A stretch of 64,000 nt of DNA from Sulfuriferula multivorans (GTDB lineage: Bacteria > Pseudomonadota > Gammaproteobacteria > Burkholderiales > Sulfuriferulaceae), in NCBI RefSeq assembly GCF_003851125.1, contig NZ_BGOW01000020.1, positions 1-64,000 on the forward strand. Direction: 5' to 3'. The position numbers and the translations under genes are program-made. The notes under the pieces are model-generated. The model saw only the letters and a list, made by a program, of their open reading frames with translations. It had not been told where the DNA came from and ran no database searches. Shown here in pieces: positions 56,620-64,000 of this stretch. Within the stretch, counting starts at the first letter, position 1. Each line of letters opens with the position of its first letter.

Positions 56620-59600
56620 TCAAGGCTTGCTACGGCGACGGCGCATCAGGCTGTATGCCGCGGGGATGACGAACAGGGACAACAGCGGGGCAGTCACCAT
56701 CCCGCCCAGCATGGGCGCGGCGATACGGCTCATGATCTCGCTACCCGTGCCGGTAGCCAGAAGTATGGGCAACAGGCCGGCTATGATGACTGCCACCGTC
56801 ATGGCTTTGGGGCGTATGCGCAATACCGCACCTTCGCGGATTGCATCGAGCAACCCGACGTCATCGCCTTGCCCTGCCTCACGCCGGGCATCCCAGGCGT
56901 TCTTCAGGTAGAGCAGCATGATCACGCCGAATTCGGCAGACACGCCGGCCAGCGCGATGAACCCCACGCCGGTTGCCACCGACAGGTTGTAGCCCATCAG
57001 ATAGAGAAACCACAGACCACCGGTGAGTGCAAACGGCAACGTGACCATAATTAAACCGGCTTCATCAAAACGCTTGAAGATGAAATAAAGCAGCACAAAG
57101 ATGATCAGCAAGGTCGCCGGCACCACCAGCTTGAGGCGTGCGTTGGCGCGTTCCAGATACTCGAACTGGCCGCTGTATGCCACGCTCATGCCGGGTTCCA
57201 GCTTGACCTGACGTGCCACCGCCTGGCGCAGATCGGCCACGGTCGAGGCTAGGTCGCGGCCCTTGACGTCCACATAGACCCAGCCGGTGGGGCGCGCATT
57301 TTCGCTCTTGAGCATGGGCGGGCCGTCGCTGATACTGACTTTGGCCACGGTGCCCAGGGTGATTTGCTCACCGGTGGGGGTGAGGATGGGCAAACGCGTA
57401 AGCGCCTCGGGCGAACTGCGCCAGGAACGGTCGTAGCGCACGTTGATCGGGAAACGCGCCAGCCCTTCCACCGTCTCTCCGACATTCTCGCCGCCGATCA
57501 GACTCGCCACCACCGACTGCACGTCGTTCACATTCAAGCCATAGCGGGCAGCGGCGCGGCGATCAATGTCGACATTGATATAGCGCCCGCCCGTGAGGCG
57601 CTCCGCCAATGCAGAACTGATCCCCGGCACGGTTTTGGCAACCCGTTCAATCGCCTGGGTAACCCGGTCGATCTGCTCCAGATTGTTGCCAGCCACTTTC
57701 ACCCCGATCGGGCTTTTGATGCCGGTGGCGAGCATGTCGATGCGATTGCGAATGGGCGGTACCCATAAATTGGTCAGCCCCGGTACCTGGACTGCTTTAT
57801 CCAGCGCCTTGACCAGCAATTCGGGTGTCATGCCGGGACGCCATTGATCGCGGGGCTTGAACTGGATGGTAGTTTCAAACATTTCCAGCGGTGCCGGATC
57901 GGTCGCAGTCTCGGCCCGTCCCGCCTTGCCGAATACACTTGCGACTTCGGGCACGGATTTAATCATGCGGTCAGTCTGCTGCAACAGCTGCGTGGCTTTC
58001 TGTACAGACAAGCCGGGCAACGCAGTCGGCATATACAACAGGTCGCCTTCGTCCATGGCCGGCAAAAACTCGCCACCCAGCTGGCTCACCGGCCAGGCGC
58101 TGGTGAGGAAGACCAGAAATGCAATCAGCAAGGTCAATTTGGGCCGGCGCAGCACCGCATTTAGCGCTGGCCGGTAAAGACCGATCAGCAGGCGGTTGAG
58201 CGGGTTGCTGCGCTCGTCGGGAATGCGCCCGCGTATCCAGTACCCCATCAGCACCGGCACCAGCGTGACCGACAGACCAGCCGCGGCCGCCATGGCGTAG
58301 CTCTTGGTAAAGGCCAGCGGGCCGAACAGCCGCCCCTCCTGCGCCTCGAGCGTGAACACCGGAATGAACGACAGGGTAATCACCAGAAGGCTGAAAAACA
58401 GCGCCGGGCCGACCTCAACGGCAGCTGCAGTAATCACTTGCCAGTGCGCCTCGCCCTGTAACGTCTCGCCCGGATGCCCATGCTGCCAGGCCTCGATCTT
58501 CTTGTGCGCGTTCTCGATCATCACCACGGCAGCGTCGACCATCGCACCGATGGCGATGGCAATACCGCCCAGCGACATGATGTTGGCGTTAATCCCCTGA
58601 TGGCGCATGACGATAAAGGCGATCAGCACCCCCAACGGCAACGACACGATGGCCACCAGCGAGGAGCGCAGATGCCAGAGGAATATCGCGCATACCAGCG
58701 CGACGACGATGAATTCCTCGATCAGCTTGTGGCTGAGGTTCTCCACTGCGCTGTCGATGAGCTGGCTGCGATCATAGGTGGGAACGATCTCCACTCCCGG
58801 CGGCAGGCTTTTTTTCAATTCCGCCAGCTTGGCTTTGACTGCCTCAATCGTGGTGCGCGCGTTTTTACCTGAGCGCAAAATCACCACACCGCCGACGACT
58901 TCACCCTGCCCGTCGAGCTCGGCAACGCCGCGGCGCATTTCCGGGCCGAGCTGAATATGCGCCACCTCGCCCAAGGTGATCGGCACGCCGCCCTGCCCCA
59001 CTTTCAGTGGTATTTCGCGGAAGTCATCCAGCGTTTTCAGATAACCCGAGGCCCGCACCATGTATTCGGATTCCGACATGTCCACCACACCGCCACCGGT
59101 TTCCTGATTCGCGTTGCGGATGGCGTCGATGACCTGCTGGTGCGTCACGCCAAAGCTGGCCAGCTTCACCGGATCGAGAACCACCTGATACTGCTTGACC
59201 ATGCCGCCGATGGTGGCGACCTCGGCAACGTTGGGCAGGCTTTTCAGCTCGTACTTGAGAAACCAGTCCTGCAGGGCGCGTAGCTGGGCGAGATCATGCT
59301 GGCCGGTGCGATCCACCAGCGCATATTCGTAAATCCAGCCCACCCCGGTCGCGTCCGGGCCGAGCGACGGCTTGGCGCCAGCCGGCAGCTTGCCCTGTAA
59401 CTGGCTGAGATATTCGAGCACCCGCGAGCGTGCCCAGTACAGATCGGTACCATCCTCGAACAGCACATAGACGAAGGAGTCGCCGAAAAACGAATAGCCG
59501 CGTACCGTCTTCGCGCCGGGTACCGACATCATCGTGGTCGCCAATGGATAGGTCACCTGGTTTTCCACGATCTGCGGCGCTTGTCCCGCGTAAGGCGTGC

Positions 59601-59748
59601 GGATGATTACCTGCACATCGGATAAATCCGGCAGCGCGTCGATGGGCGTGCTCATCACCGCCCACACCCCCCAGGCTGTGGCAAACAGGGTTGCCAGCAG
59701 CACCAGGAAGCGGTTGTTGACCGACCATTCGATGACGCGCCGGATCAT
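56620..59748 (-). CDS. cusA: CusA-type heavy-metal RND efflux pump
   Basis: 1042 residues, 12 membrane helices in the RND pattern with two large periplasmic loops. It starts [57 protein letters not shown] and [19 protein letters not shown] are typical of HME pumps. [16 protein letters not shown] lies in helix 4 with the proton-relay acids. Cu(I)/Ag(I)-type export is favoured by the CusF domain on the partner. It overlaps cusB by 4 bases. Confidence 0.92.
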   Translation of the reverse strand: MIRRVIEWSVNNRFLVLLATLFATAWGVWAVMSTPIDALPDLSDVQVIIRTPYAGQAPQIVENQVTYPLATTMMSVPGAKTVRGYSFFGDSFVYVLFEDGTDLYWARSRVLEYLSQLQGKLPAGAKPSLGPDATGVGWIYEYALVDRTGQHDLAQLRALQDWFLKYELKSLPNVAEVATIGGMVKQYQVVLDPVKLASFGVTHQQVIDAIRNANQETGGGVVDMSESEYMVRASGYLKTLDDFREIPLKVGQGGVPITLGEVAHIQLGPEMRRGVAELDGQGEVVGGVVILRSGKNARTTIEAVKAKLAELKKSLPPGVEIVPTYDRSQLIDSAVENLSHKLIEEFIVVALVCAIFLWHLRSSLVAIVSLPLGVLIAFIVMRHQGINANIMSLGGIAIAIGAMVDAAVVMIENAHKKIEAWQHGHPGETLQGEAHWQVITAAAVEVGPALFFSLLVITLSFIPVFTLEAQEGRLFGPLAFTKSYAMAAAAGLSVTLVPVLMGYWIRGRIPDERSNPLNRLLIGLYRPALNAVLRRPKLTLLIAFLVFLTSAWPVSQLGGEFLPAMDEGDLLYMPTALPGLSVQKATQLLQQTDRMIKSVPEVASVFGKAGRAETATDPAPLEMFETTIQFKPRDQWRPGMTPELLVKALDKAVQVPGLTNLWVPPIRNRIDMLATGIKSPIGVKVAGNNLEQIDRVTQAIERVAKTVPGISSALAERLTGGRYINVDIDRRAAARYGLNVNDVQSVVASLIGGENVGETVEGLARFPINVRYDRSWRSSPEALTRLPILTPTGEQITLGTVAKVSISDGPPMLKSENARPTGWVYVDVKGRDLASTVADLRQAVARQVKLEPGMSVAYSGQFEYLERANARLKLVVPATLLIIFVLLYFIFKRFDEAGLIMVTLPFALTGGLWFLYLMGYNLSVATGVGFIALAGVSAEFGVIMLLYLKNAWDARREAGQGDDVGLLDAIREGAVLRIRPKAMTVAVIIAGLLPILLATGTGSEIMSRIAAPMLGGMVTAPLLSLFVIPAAYSLMRRRRSKP

Positions 59749-61250
59749 TTGGTGCCTCCGATTTTTTCGAGGCGTTCGATCACCAGGCTGCTATCGGTTT
59801 GGCGCTCGCCGATGCGTACCTTGTCGCCTACCTTGATACCCTGGACGAGTTGCGGGCGTGCCAGTGCAAAGTCCATGGTCATGGCGGGCATGCCCATGAG
59901 CGGGCCGCTGGCGATGGTAACTTCGCCTTTACCGAAGCTGATGATACGGCCTTCCGCCTCGTGCAGCGCCACTGGTGCTGGTGCTGGTGCTGGTGCGGCG
60001 CCGGTGCTGGTGTCAGGTGCGTCGGCAGCGGCGAAAATACCCTGCAGACTCGCATCCGAATCGATCAGGAACTGGCCGGAAGTGACCACCTTCTGGCCTT
60101 CACTCAAACCGTTCAGCACCGCTGTTTGTCCGCCTGCCTCGGCACCGGTTTGCACTTCCACCGGCCGGTAATGGCCGCCGCTTTCGGCCACCATGACCAT
60201 GGCGCCCTTGCCGGTGCGAATAATCGCCTCGGTCGGTACCAGCAGCATGCTTTGCTTGTCGCTTTCTGCCAGTTGTACCTGTGCAGTCAGCCCCGGGCGC
60301 AGATGGCCATGTTTATTCGGCAGCTCCACTCGCACCTTCAGGGTGCGGGTATCGAGGTTGGCCTCCGGCAGGATATCCGTCACGCGTCCCTGAATGACTT
60401 CTCCCGGCAGTGCAGGCAGCCGCGCCTGCGCGCTTTGTCCGACCTGTATCTGCTGGGCCAGTGCCTCGGGCACCGCCACATCGAGCCAGACCGTGCCTAG
60501 GCCATTCACCTTGGCCAGGGTCTGGCCGCTGGTTACCGTCATGCCGGCGCGCACATCGAGCTCGCGGATCACGCCACTCATCGGGAAGCTCACGGTCACC
60601 ACCGGATGCGGCACGCCGCTGCGCTCCACCTGCTGGATCAGTTGGGACGGCATACCCAGCACTTGCATGCGTTGCCGTGCGACGTCCATCAGTCCCGCAT
60701 CGCCGCTTTTTTTCAGAACCAGAAATTCCTGTTGAGCGCCACTCCATTCCGGCACCAGCAGGCTGACCAGCGGGCTGCCCGCAGCGACCACATCACCCGG
60801 CGCCCGAGCGAATACCCGTTCCACGAACCCTGCCGCACGCGCCTGCACGATAGACACATCGCGCTCGTTGAAAGCCAGCACACCGGTGGCTTCCAGCTTC
60901 GGCGTCAAATTACCCCGGGTTACGCTGGCGGTGCGCATGCCCAGATTTTGCACGACTCGCGGATCGATCTTGACCGACCCGGCCTCCGCTTTGTTGCCAC
61001 TGTCATCGGCATATTTCGGTACCAGCGCCATGTCCATGAACGGCGATTTACCCGGCTTGTCGAAATGCTGCTGGGGCACCATCGGGTCATACCAGTACAG
61101 CGGCTTGCGCTCGGCCGGGGCTTGCGAAGACGTTGTCATTGCCGGGCCTGGGCTTATCTGGGCATGGTTTGCCCACCAATAGCCACCCGCCGCACCGGCG
61201 GCCAAAATTATCAGCATCAGCACGGCCAGTTTCAGGTGTTTTGCATTCAT
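59745..61250 (-). CDS. cusB: CusB-type periplasmic adaptor with N-terminal metal site and C-terminal CusF domain
   Basis: 501 residues. An N-terminal membrane anchor ([19 protein letters not shown]) is followed by a heavy-metal-binding module ([29 protein letters not shown]). Then comes the membrane-fusion part: barrel-sandwich, helical hairpin and beta barrel (~70-400). An Ala/Pro linker (APAPAPAP) leads to a CusF-like domain at ~425-495 ([35 protein letters not shown]). It links CusA and CusC and passes metal. It overlaps cusA by 4 bases. Confidence 0.92.
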   Translation of the reverse strand: MNAKHLKLAVLMLIILAAGAAGGYWWANHAQISPGPAMTTSSQAPAERKPLYWYDPMVPQQHFDKPGKSPFMDMALVPKYADDSGNKAEAGSVKIDPRVVQNLGMRTASVTRGNLTPKLEATGVLAFNERDVSIVQARAAGFVERVFARAPGDVVAAGSPLVSLLVPEWSGAQQEFLVLKKSGDAGLMDVARQRMQVLGMPSQLIQQVERSGVPHPVVTVSFPMSGVIRELDVRAGMTVTSGQTLAKVNGLGTVWLDVAVPEALAQQIQVGQSAQARLPALPGEVIQGRVTDILPEANLDTRTLKVRVELPNKHGHLRPGLTAQVQLAESDKQSMLLVPTEAIIRTGKGAMVMVAESGGHYRPVEVQTGAEAGGQTAVLNGLSEGQKVVTSGQFLIDSDASLQGIFAAADAPDTSTGAAPAPAPAPVALHEAEGRIISFGKGEVTIASGPLMGMPAMTMDFALARPQLVQGIKVGDKVRIGERQTDSSLVIERLEKIGGTK

Positions 61251-62503
61251 TATTTATTCTCCCCGTAGGCATAGTGGAGGCGTGCGGCGACCAGTGCGCG
61301 CTGGCCTTCAAGATCGATGGCCTTGAGGCGGGCATCAATCCATTCGCTGCGTGCGGCAATCACCGTCGCCAGATCGGTTTGGCCGCCACGGTAGGCCGCG
61401 AGCGCCAATTGGACCTTCTCCTGCGCCAGTGGCATCAGGCTATCGTGCTGGCGCTGCACGGCACGGTCGAGTTGCTGATAGGCAGCCAGGTCAGTCGCCA
61501 GCATCTGTGCGTGCTCACGCAGAGTGTTTTCGCGCTCGGCGTCTATACGTACCAGCTCTGCACGTTTGGCGGCAATTTGTGGATCCTGGCGGCGTGAGGC
61601 AAACACCGGCAAGTCAAAGGTGAACTGGATGGAGGCCATGTTGCTGAAGTCCGGACCGCGCTGCTGGTAGGCGAGCTCCACTGCCCAGTCGGGTTTTTTC
61701 ATGGATTCGGCTTCGCGCACTTCGGCTTCGGCCTGATTCGTCTTCGAGTCATAAACAGCGAGTTCGGGGTGGTGATGCAGATGGTCTGCGAGCGTGGTTG
61801 GCATAATCGGCCAGGTCGGCGCTTCGCCCATCAGCGGCTCTCCTCCCTCCGGACCTATCCAGCGCTTGAGGGCGGCTTCGGCATCGCTGCGTTCGCGCTC
61901 CAGCTGGTCGTGGCGATCCGCCAGTGCAGCCGTTTCCTGGCGTGGCAGGATAGCGTCCATTGCCAGGCCGCGGCCGGCGGCAATGCGGGAGCGCACCGCC
62001 TCCGCCAGCAACCGGTTTTCGCGATATAACTCGTCGAACAATGCCAGCTTGCGTTCCGCGGTGTAGCGGGCGATCCAGGCCAGTGCGACTTCGCGCCGCA
62101 CCTTGAGCCGTTCGATGCGGCGCTCGGCGACGGCCACCGCTATGCTGCTCTGCGCCACGTCGACACGTGCCTGACGCTTGTCTGAATTGGGCACTTCCTG
62201 ACTGACCCCGATGCGCCGCATGGTCATGAAATCACGGTTGAGGTTAAAGCGATCCGGTCCATTGATGGGTAAATTGTCGATACCGAGCATCAGTTTCGGG
62301 TCGGGCAGTTCTCCGGCAGGAATGGCGGCCTGACGCGCCGCTTCGATCCGTGCGTTGTCCACGGCTAGCGAAGGCGCGGTACGCTCGGCCAGTTGCAGGG
62401 CCTTTTCAAAACTCAGAGGTGCGGCGACGGCGGGCACGGCAATAATTGCCACGGTAATAGCCAGCACATTTCGCTGCCATGTAGGCAACAGGAATGTATT
62501 CAT
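61250..62503 (-). CDS. cusC: CusC-type outer-membrane efflux channel
   Basis: 417 residues from ATG 62503. A signal peptide covers ~1-28 (VLAITVAIIAVPAVAA). TolC-type repeats follow: LSFEKALQLAERTAPSLAVDNARIEAARQAAIPAGELPDPKLMLGIDN and the second repeat near 230-330, with long helices. It forms a trimeric channel through the outer membrane. Its stop overlaps the cusB start by 1 base. Confidence 0.9.
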   Translation of the reverse strand: MNTFLLPTWQRNVLAITVAIIAVPAVAAPLSFEKALQLAERTAPSLAVDNARIEAARQAAIPAGELPDPKLMLGIDNLPINGPDRFNLNRDFMTMRRIGVSQEVPNSDKRQARVDVAQSSIAVAVAERRIERLKVRREVALAWIARYTAERKLALFDELYRENRLLAEAVRSRIAAGRGLAMDAILPRQETAALADRHDQLERERSDAEAALKRWIGPEGGEPLMGEAPTWPIMPTTLADHLHHHPELAVYDSKTNQAEAEVREAESMKKPDWAVELAYQQRGPDFSNMASIQFTFDLPVFASRRQDPQIAAKRAELVRIDAERENTLREHAQMLATDLAAYQQLDRAVQRQHDSLMPLAQEKVQLALAAYRGGQTDLATVIAARSEWIDARLKAIDLEGQRALVAARLHYAYGENK

Positions 62504-62581
62504 GCTCAAAACTCCCAGGATGAGCGCGCTCATAGGCGCACAACCCCTCACACCAGGTGAGGGAACAACCAGATCAGAGAA

Positions 62582-62950
62582 TCAAAGCAAGCGTGGCGGA
62601 CGCCAGACGCCGGATGCGTCGGAGGAAATGATGCGGGCAGATAGTGGTGGCAAGGATAGCCACTGGGGTAAGGCGAAAGGAACAAATTTCACGGACAGTG
62701 CCGGAAATGGATTGGCCGTTTTGTACATTTGTGCACATTGGTTTTGGTCGCATTTGCCTGGTGCACTGTGCTTGTCTCCGCTATCGTTGCAGTGGCAGCA
62801 ACATGACTGATCATTCGACATCGAAGCCATATTCTGATCTTGCGACATGGGGCAGGAGCAAGAGGGAAGCACAGCCGCCAGCGCCGCATAGCCGTTTAAC
62901 GGCAATGTGAGGCTAAAAAGCAGAATAAGCAGCTGACGTAGCACTTTCAT
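62582..62950 (-). CDS. Secreted Cys/Met-rich protein of the copper operon
   Basis: 122 residues. Signal peptide 1-23 (MKVLRQLLILLFSLTLPLNGYAA). Next is a dense metal-binding stretch: CSCPMSQDQNMASMSNDQSCCCHCNDSGDKHSAPGKCDQNQC, with eight Cys and several Met/His. Such proteins often lead copper-resistance operons and may buffer metal in the periplasm. It is first of the cus set, 78 bases before cusC. Confidence 0.75.
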   Translation of the reverse strand: MKVLRQLLILLFSLTLPLNGYAALAAVLPSCSCPMSQDQNMASMSNDQSCCCHCNDSGDKHSAPGKCDQNQCAQMYKTANPFPALSVKFVPFALPQWLSLPPLSARIISSDASGVWRPPRLL

Positions 62951-63051
62951 AACCGGATCATATTAGCTTTATGGCCTTTTGCGCAAATACCTGCATTCAA
63001 TATGCAATTATTCAAGCCGCTTGCCCCGTTTGTCACCCGCGCATCAGTGTC

Positions 63052-63447
63052 TCAGTTTGCCTCCAGCATACGCTTGAGGCGCGTTTCGTTCAGACCTCCC
63101 AGATGCACCTGACGTATCGTATTGTCTTCCACCAAAACGAAACTGGGCGTAGCAGCTATCCCAAACGCCCGTGCCAGGACCATGGATTGCGCCACATCCA
63201 CCTTCACCAGATTGCGATGCGTTTGCTGCAATCGAGCGACCAGCGGTGCCATGGCCCGGCACGGCCCACAATTCTCGGCGAAGAAATAATAAACACGGCG
63301 GCGTTCACTGGCGGCGATCCCATCCACGCTACTGGTATCGGGCGCGGCACTGCCCACAATGCGCCGGGCGCGCCAGTAAGCCGACAATTGCATCGCCAAT
63401 ACGAGGCCAACAAATATGACAAAGCCTATGAATACCAGGGTTTGCAT
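63052..63447 (-). CDS. Membrane-anchored thioredoxin-like protein
   Basis: 131 residues. One N-terminal helix (TLVFIGFVIFVGLVLAMQLSAYW) anchors the protein. The thioredoxin domain follows: RRVYYFFAENCGPCRAMAPLVARLQ with the CGPC active site (~61-64), VKVDVAQ, then the cis-Pro region FGIAATPSFVLVED. It probably reduces or transfers disulfides of a partner in the periplasm. It lies 101 bases upstream of the Cys-rich gene on the same strand. Confidence 0.88.
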   Translation of the reverse strand: MQTLVFIGFVIFVGLVLAMQLSAYWRARRIVGSAAPDTSSVDGIAASERRRVYYFFAENCGPCRAMAPLVARLQQTHRNLVKVDVAQSMVLARAFGIAATPSFVLVEDNTIRQVHLGGLNETRLKRMLEAN

Positions 63448-63537
63448 GGAATCTCACCGCAGGAATGACAACGAAACCAAAGGTACAGATAAGTCGAATC
63501 TGCCTTTGGTTCCTTACTGATTGAGTACTGTGCTTAT

Positions 63538-64000
63538 TTAGCCGCCTGTTTCCAGTCCGATGAAAGCGACCATGCTATGTGAGGTATCCGCCGCAATGGT
63601 TACGCACGCATCACCCGCATTGACCGTTTCTACACACAGCATTTCCTGATACTCGTCCGCAGCCATATCAGCAAAACCTTTCTCTTTTTCTATCCAGGGA
63701 TTCCACACCACTGTGGAAGTACTGCCCGATTTTGCTACACGAATTTTTCGGTTCAGTTTTGCGTCATCGATCACGCAATCGGTAATGGTGTCGATATATA
63801 CGCGATCGGTTTCTCCACTGAAACTGACTGCTCCGATTTGGGTGTCACGGGCGAAATCCCGCACTTTATCCAGATACTCGGTATTTTCCAGACCCAGTAC
63901 CTGCGTTTGATGGATGTTCCCTACATGAAAATAAGTATGCAATCCTTCGCTGATCTCAAATGCTGTCGCGCCCTTATTACGCGTCACCAGTTCCATCTTG
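63538..64000 (-). CDS. D-hexose-6-phosphate mutarotase (YeaD-like), N-terminus beyond the window
   Basis: The last 152 residues or more of a galactose-mutarotase-like protein. Seen are GLHTYFHVGNIHQTQVLGLENTEYLDK, ETDRVYID and VVWNPWIEKEKGFADMAADEYQEMLCVE, which carry the conserved His and Glu of glucose-6-phosphate 1-epimerases. The frame continues past the window edge before an apparent internal ATG at 63996, so the true start is outside. Confidence 0.88.
   Translation of the reverse strand, partial: KMELVTRNKGATAFEISEGLHTYFHVGNIHQTQVLGLENTEYLDKVRDFARDTQIGAVSFSGETDRVYIDTITDCVIDDAKLNRKIRVAKSGSTSTVVWNPWIEKEKGFADMAADEYQEMLCVETVNAGDACVTIAADTSHSMVAFIGLETGG

Noticed and set aside
60000-60045. 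Short tandem repeat coding Ala-Pro in cusB (near 59970-60000)
   Set aside because: It is a normal flexible linker before the CusF domain, not a separate element.
1-64000. CRISPR arrays, tRNA and rRNA genes
   Set aside because: No regularly spaced identical repeats and no tRNA- or rRNA-like sequence was noticed on reading; a covariance scan was not possible.

Overview
The window looks like a chromosomal segment of a betaproteobacterium, probably from the Nitrosomonadales/Burkholderiales. The basis is high GC, a dapD-dapC pair, a moxR-bat operon, smc, a Cus-type copper efflux operon, and a brominated-aryl-polyene (xanthomonadin-like) pigment cluster. A 28-bp site at 24162-24189 matches the Escherichia coli dif site at 25 positions by my count, so this segment probably spans the replication terminus. 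The genus cannot be fixed from sequence alone.

Layout. 1-3162 is an integron remnant. On the right is a decayed integrase start (plus strand). Next to it are a recombination site and two gene cassettes read leftward, whose attC boundaries are mutually complementary. Further left are a HigB-HigA toxin-antitoxin gene fused in frame and the end of an IS256-like element. 3206-24000 is housekeeping: lysine biosynthesis (dapD, dapC), an EamA transporter, a VOC protein, the moxR-DUF58-DUF4381-batA-batBC-batD operon with a trailing TPR gene, a PPK2 polyphosphate kinase, a cytochrome b561, a DUF255/DsbD-alpha fusion, arfB, a sugar kinase and smc. dif follows.

24.2-35.3 kb is a compact Mu-like transposable element. 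It has a repressor, Ner, the A transposase, the B ATPase, GemA and Mor, then a short tail module (a frameshifted tail-assembly chaperone and a tape measure). It carries no recognisable capsid, terminase, portal, sheath or lysis gene. Its late genes overlap so tightly that simple deletion is not an obvious explanation.

35.4-55.5 kb is an aryl polyene cluster. A chorismatase would supply hydroxybenzoate. An AMP ligase and ACP load it, and a ketosynthase/chain-length-factor pair, two hotdog dehydratases and a ketoreductase extend it. A methyltransferase and a flavin halogenase would tailor it. Acyltransferases, a LolA-like carrier and an MMPL exporter would attach and move it to the outer membrane. 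The plus-strand operon is interrupted by an AT-richer 689-residue AAA ATPase-DUF4435 gene that resembles a merged PARIS (AriA-AriB) anti-phage protein and is flanked by imperfect 30-bp direct repeats.

55.5-64 kb holds a decayed metal-responsive region (a MerR fragment fused to a membrane-protein fragment) and a complete copper/silver efflux operon (Cys-rich protein, cusC, cusB, cusA, cusF). After it come a membrane thioredoxin and a hexose-6-phosphate epimerase cut by the window edge. Most statements of function are family inference from motifs seen in the translated sequence; no database search was run.
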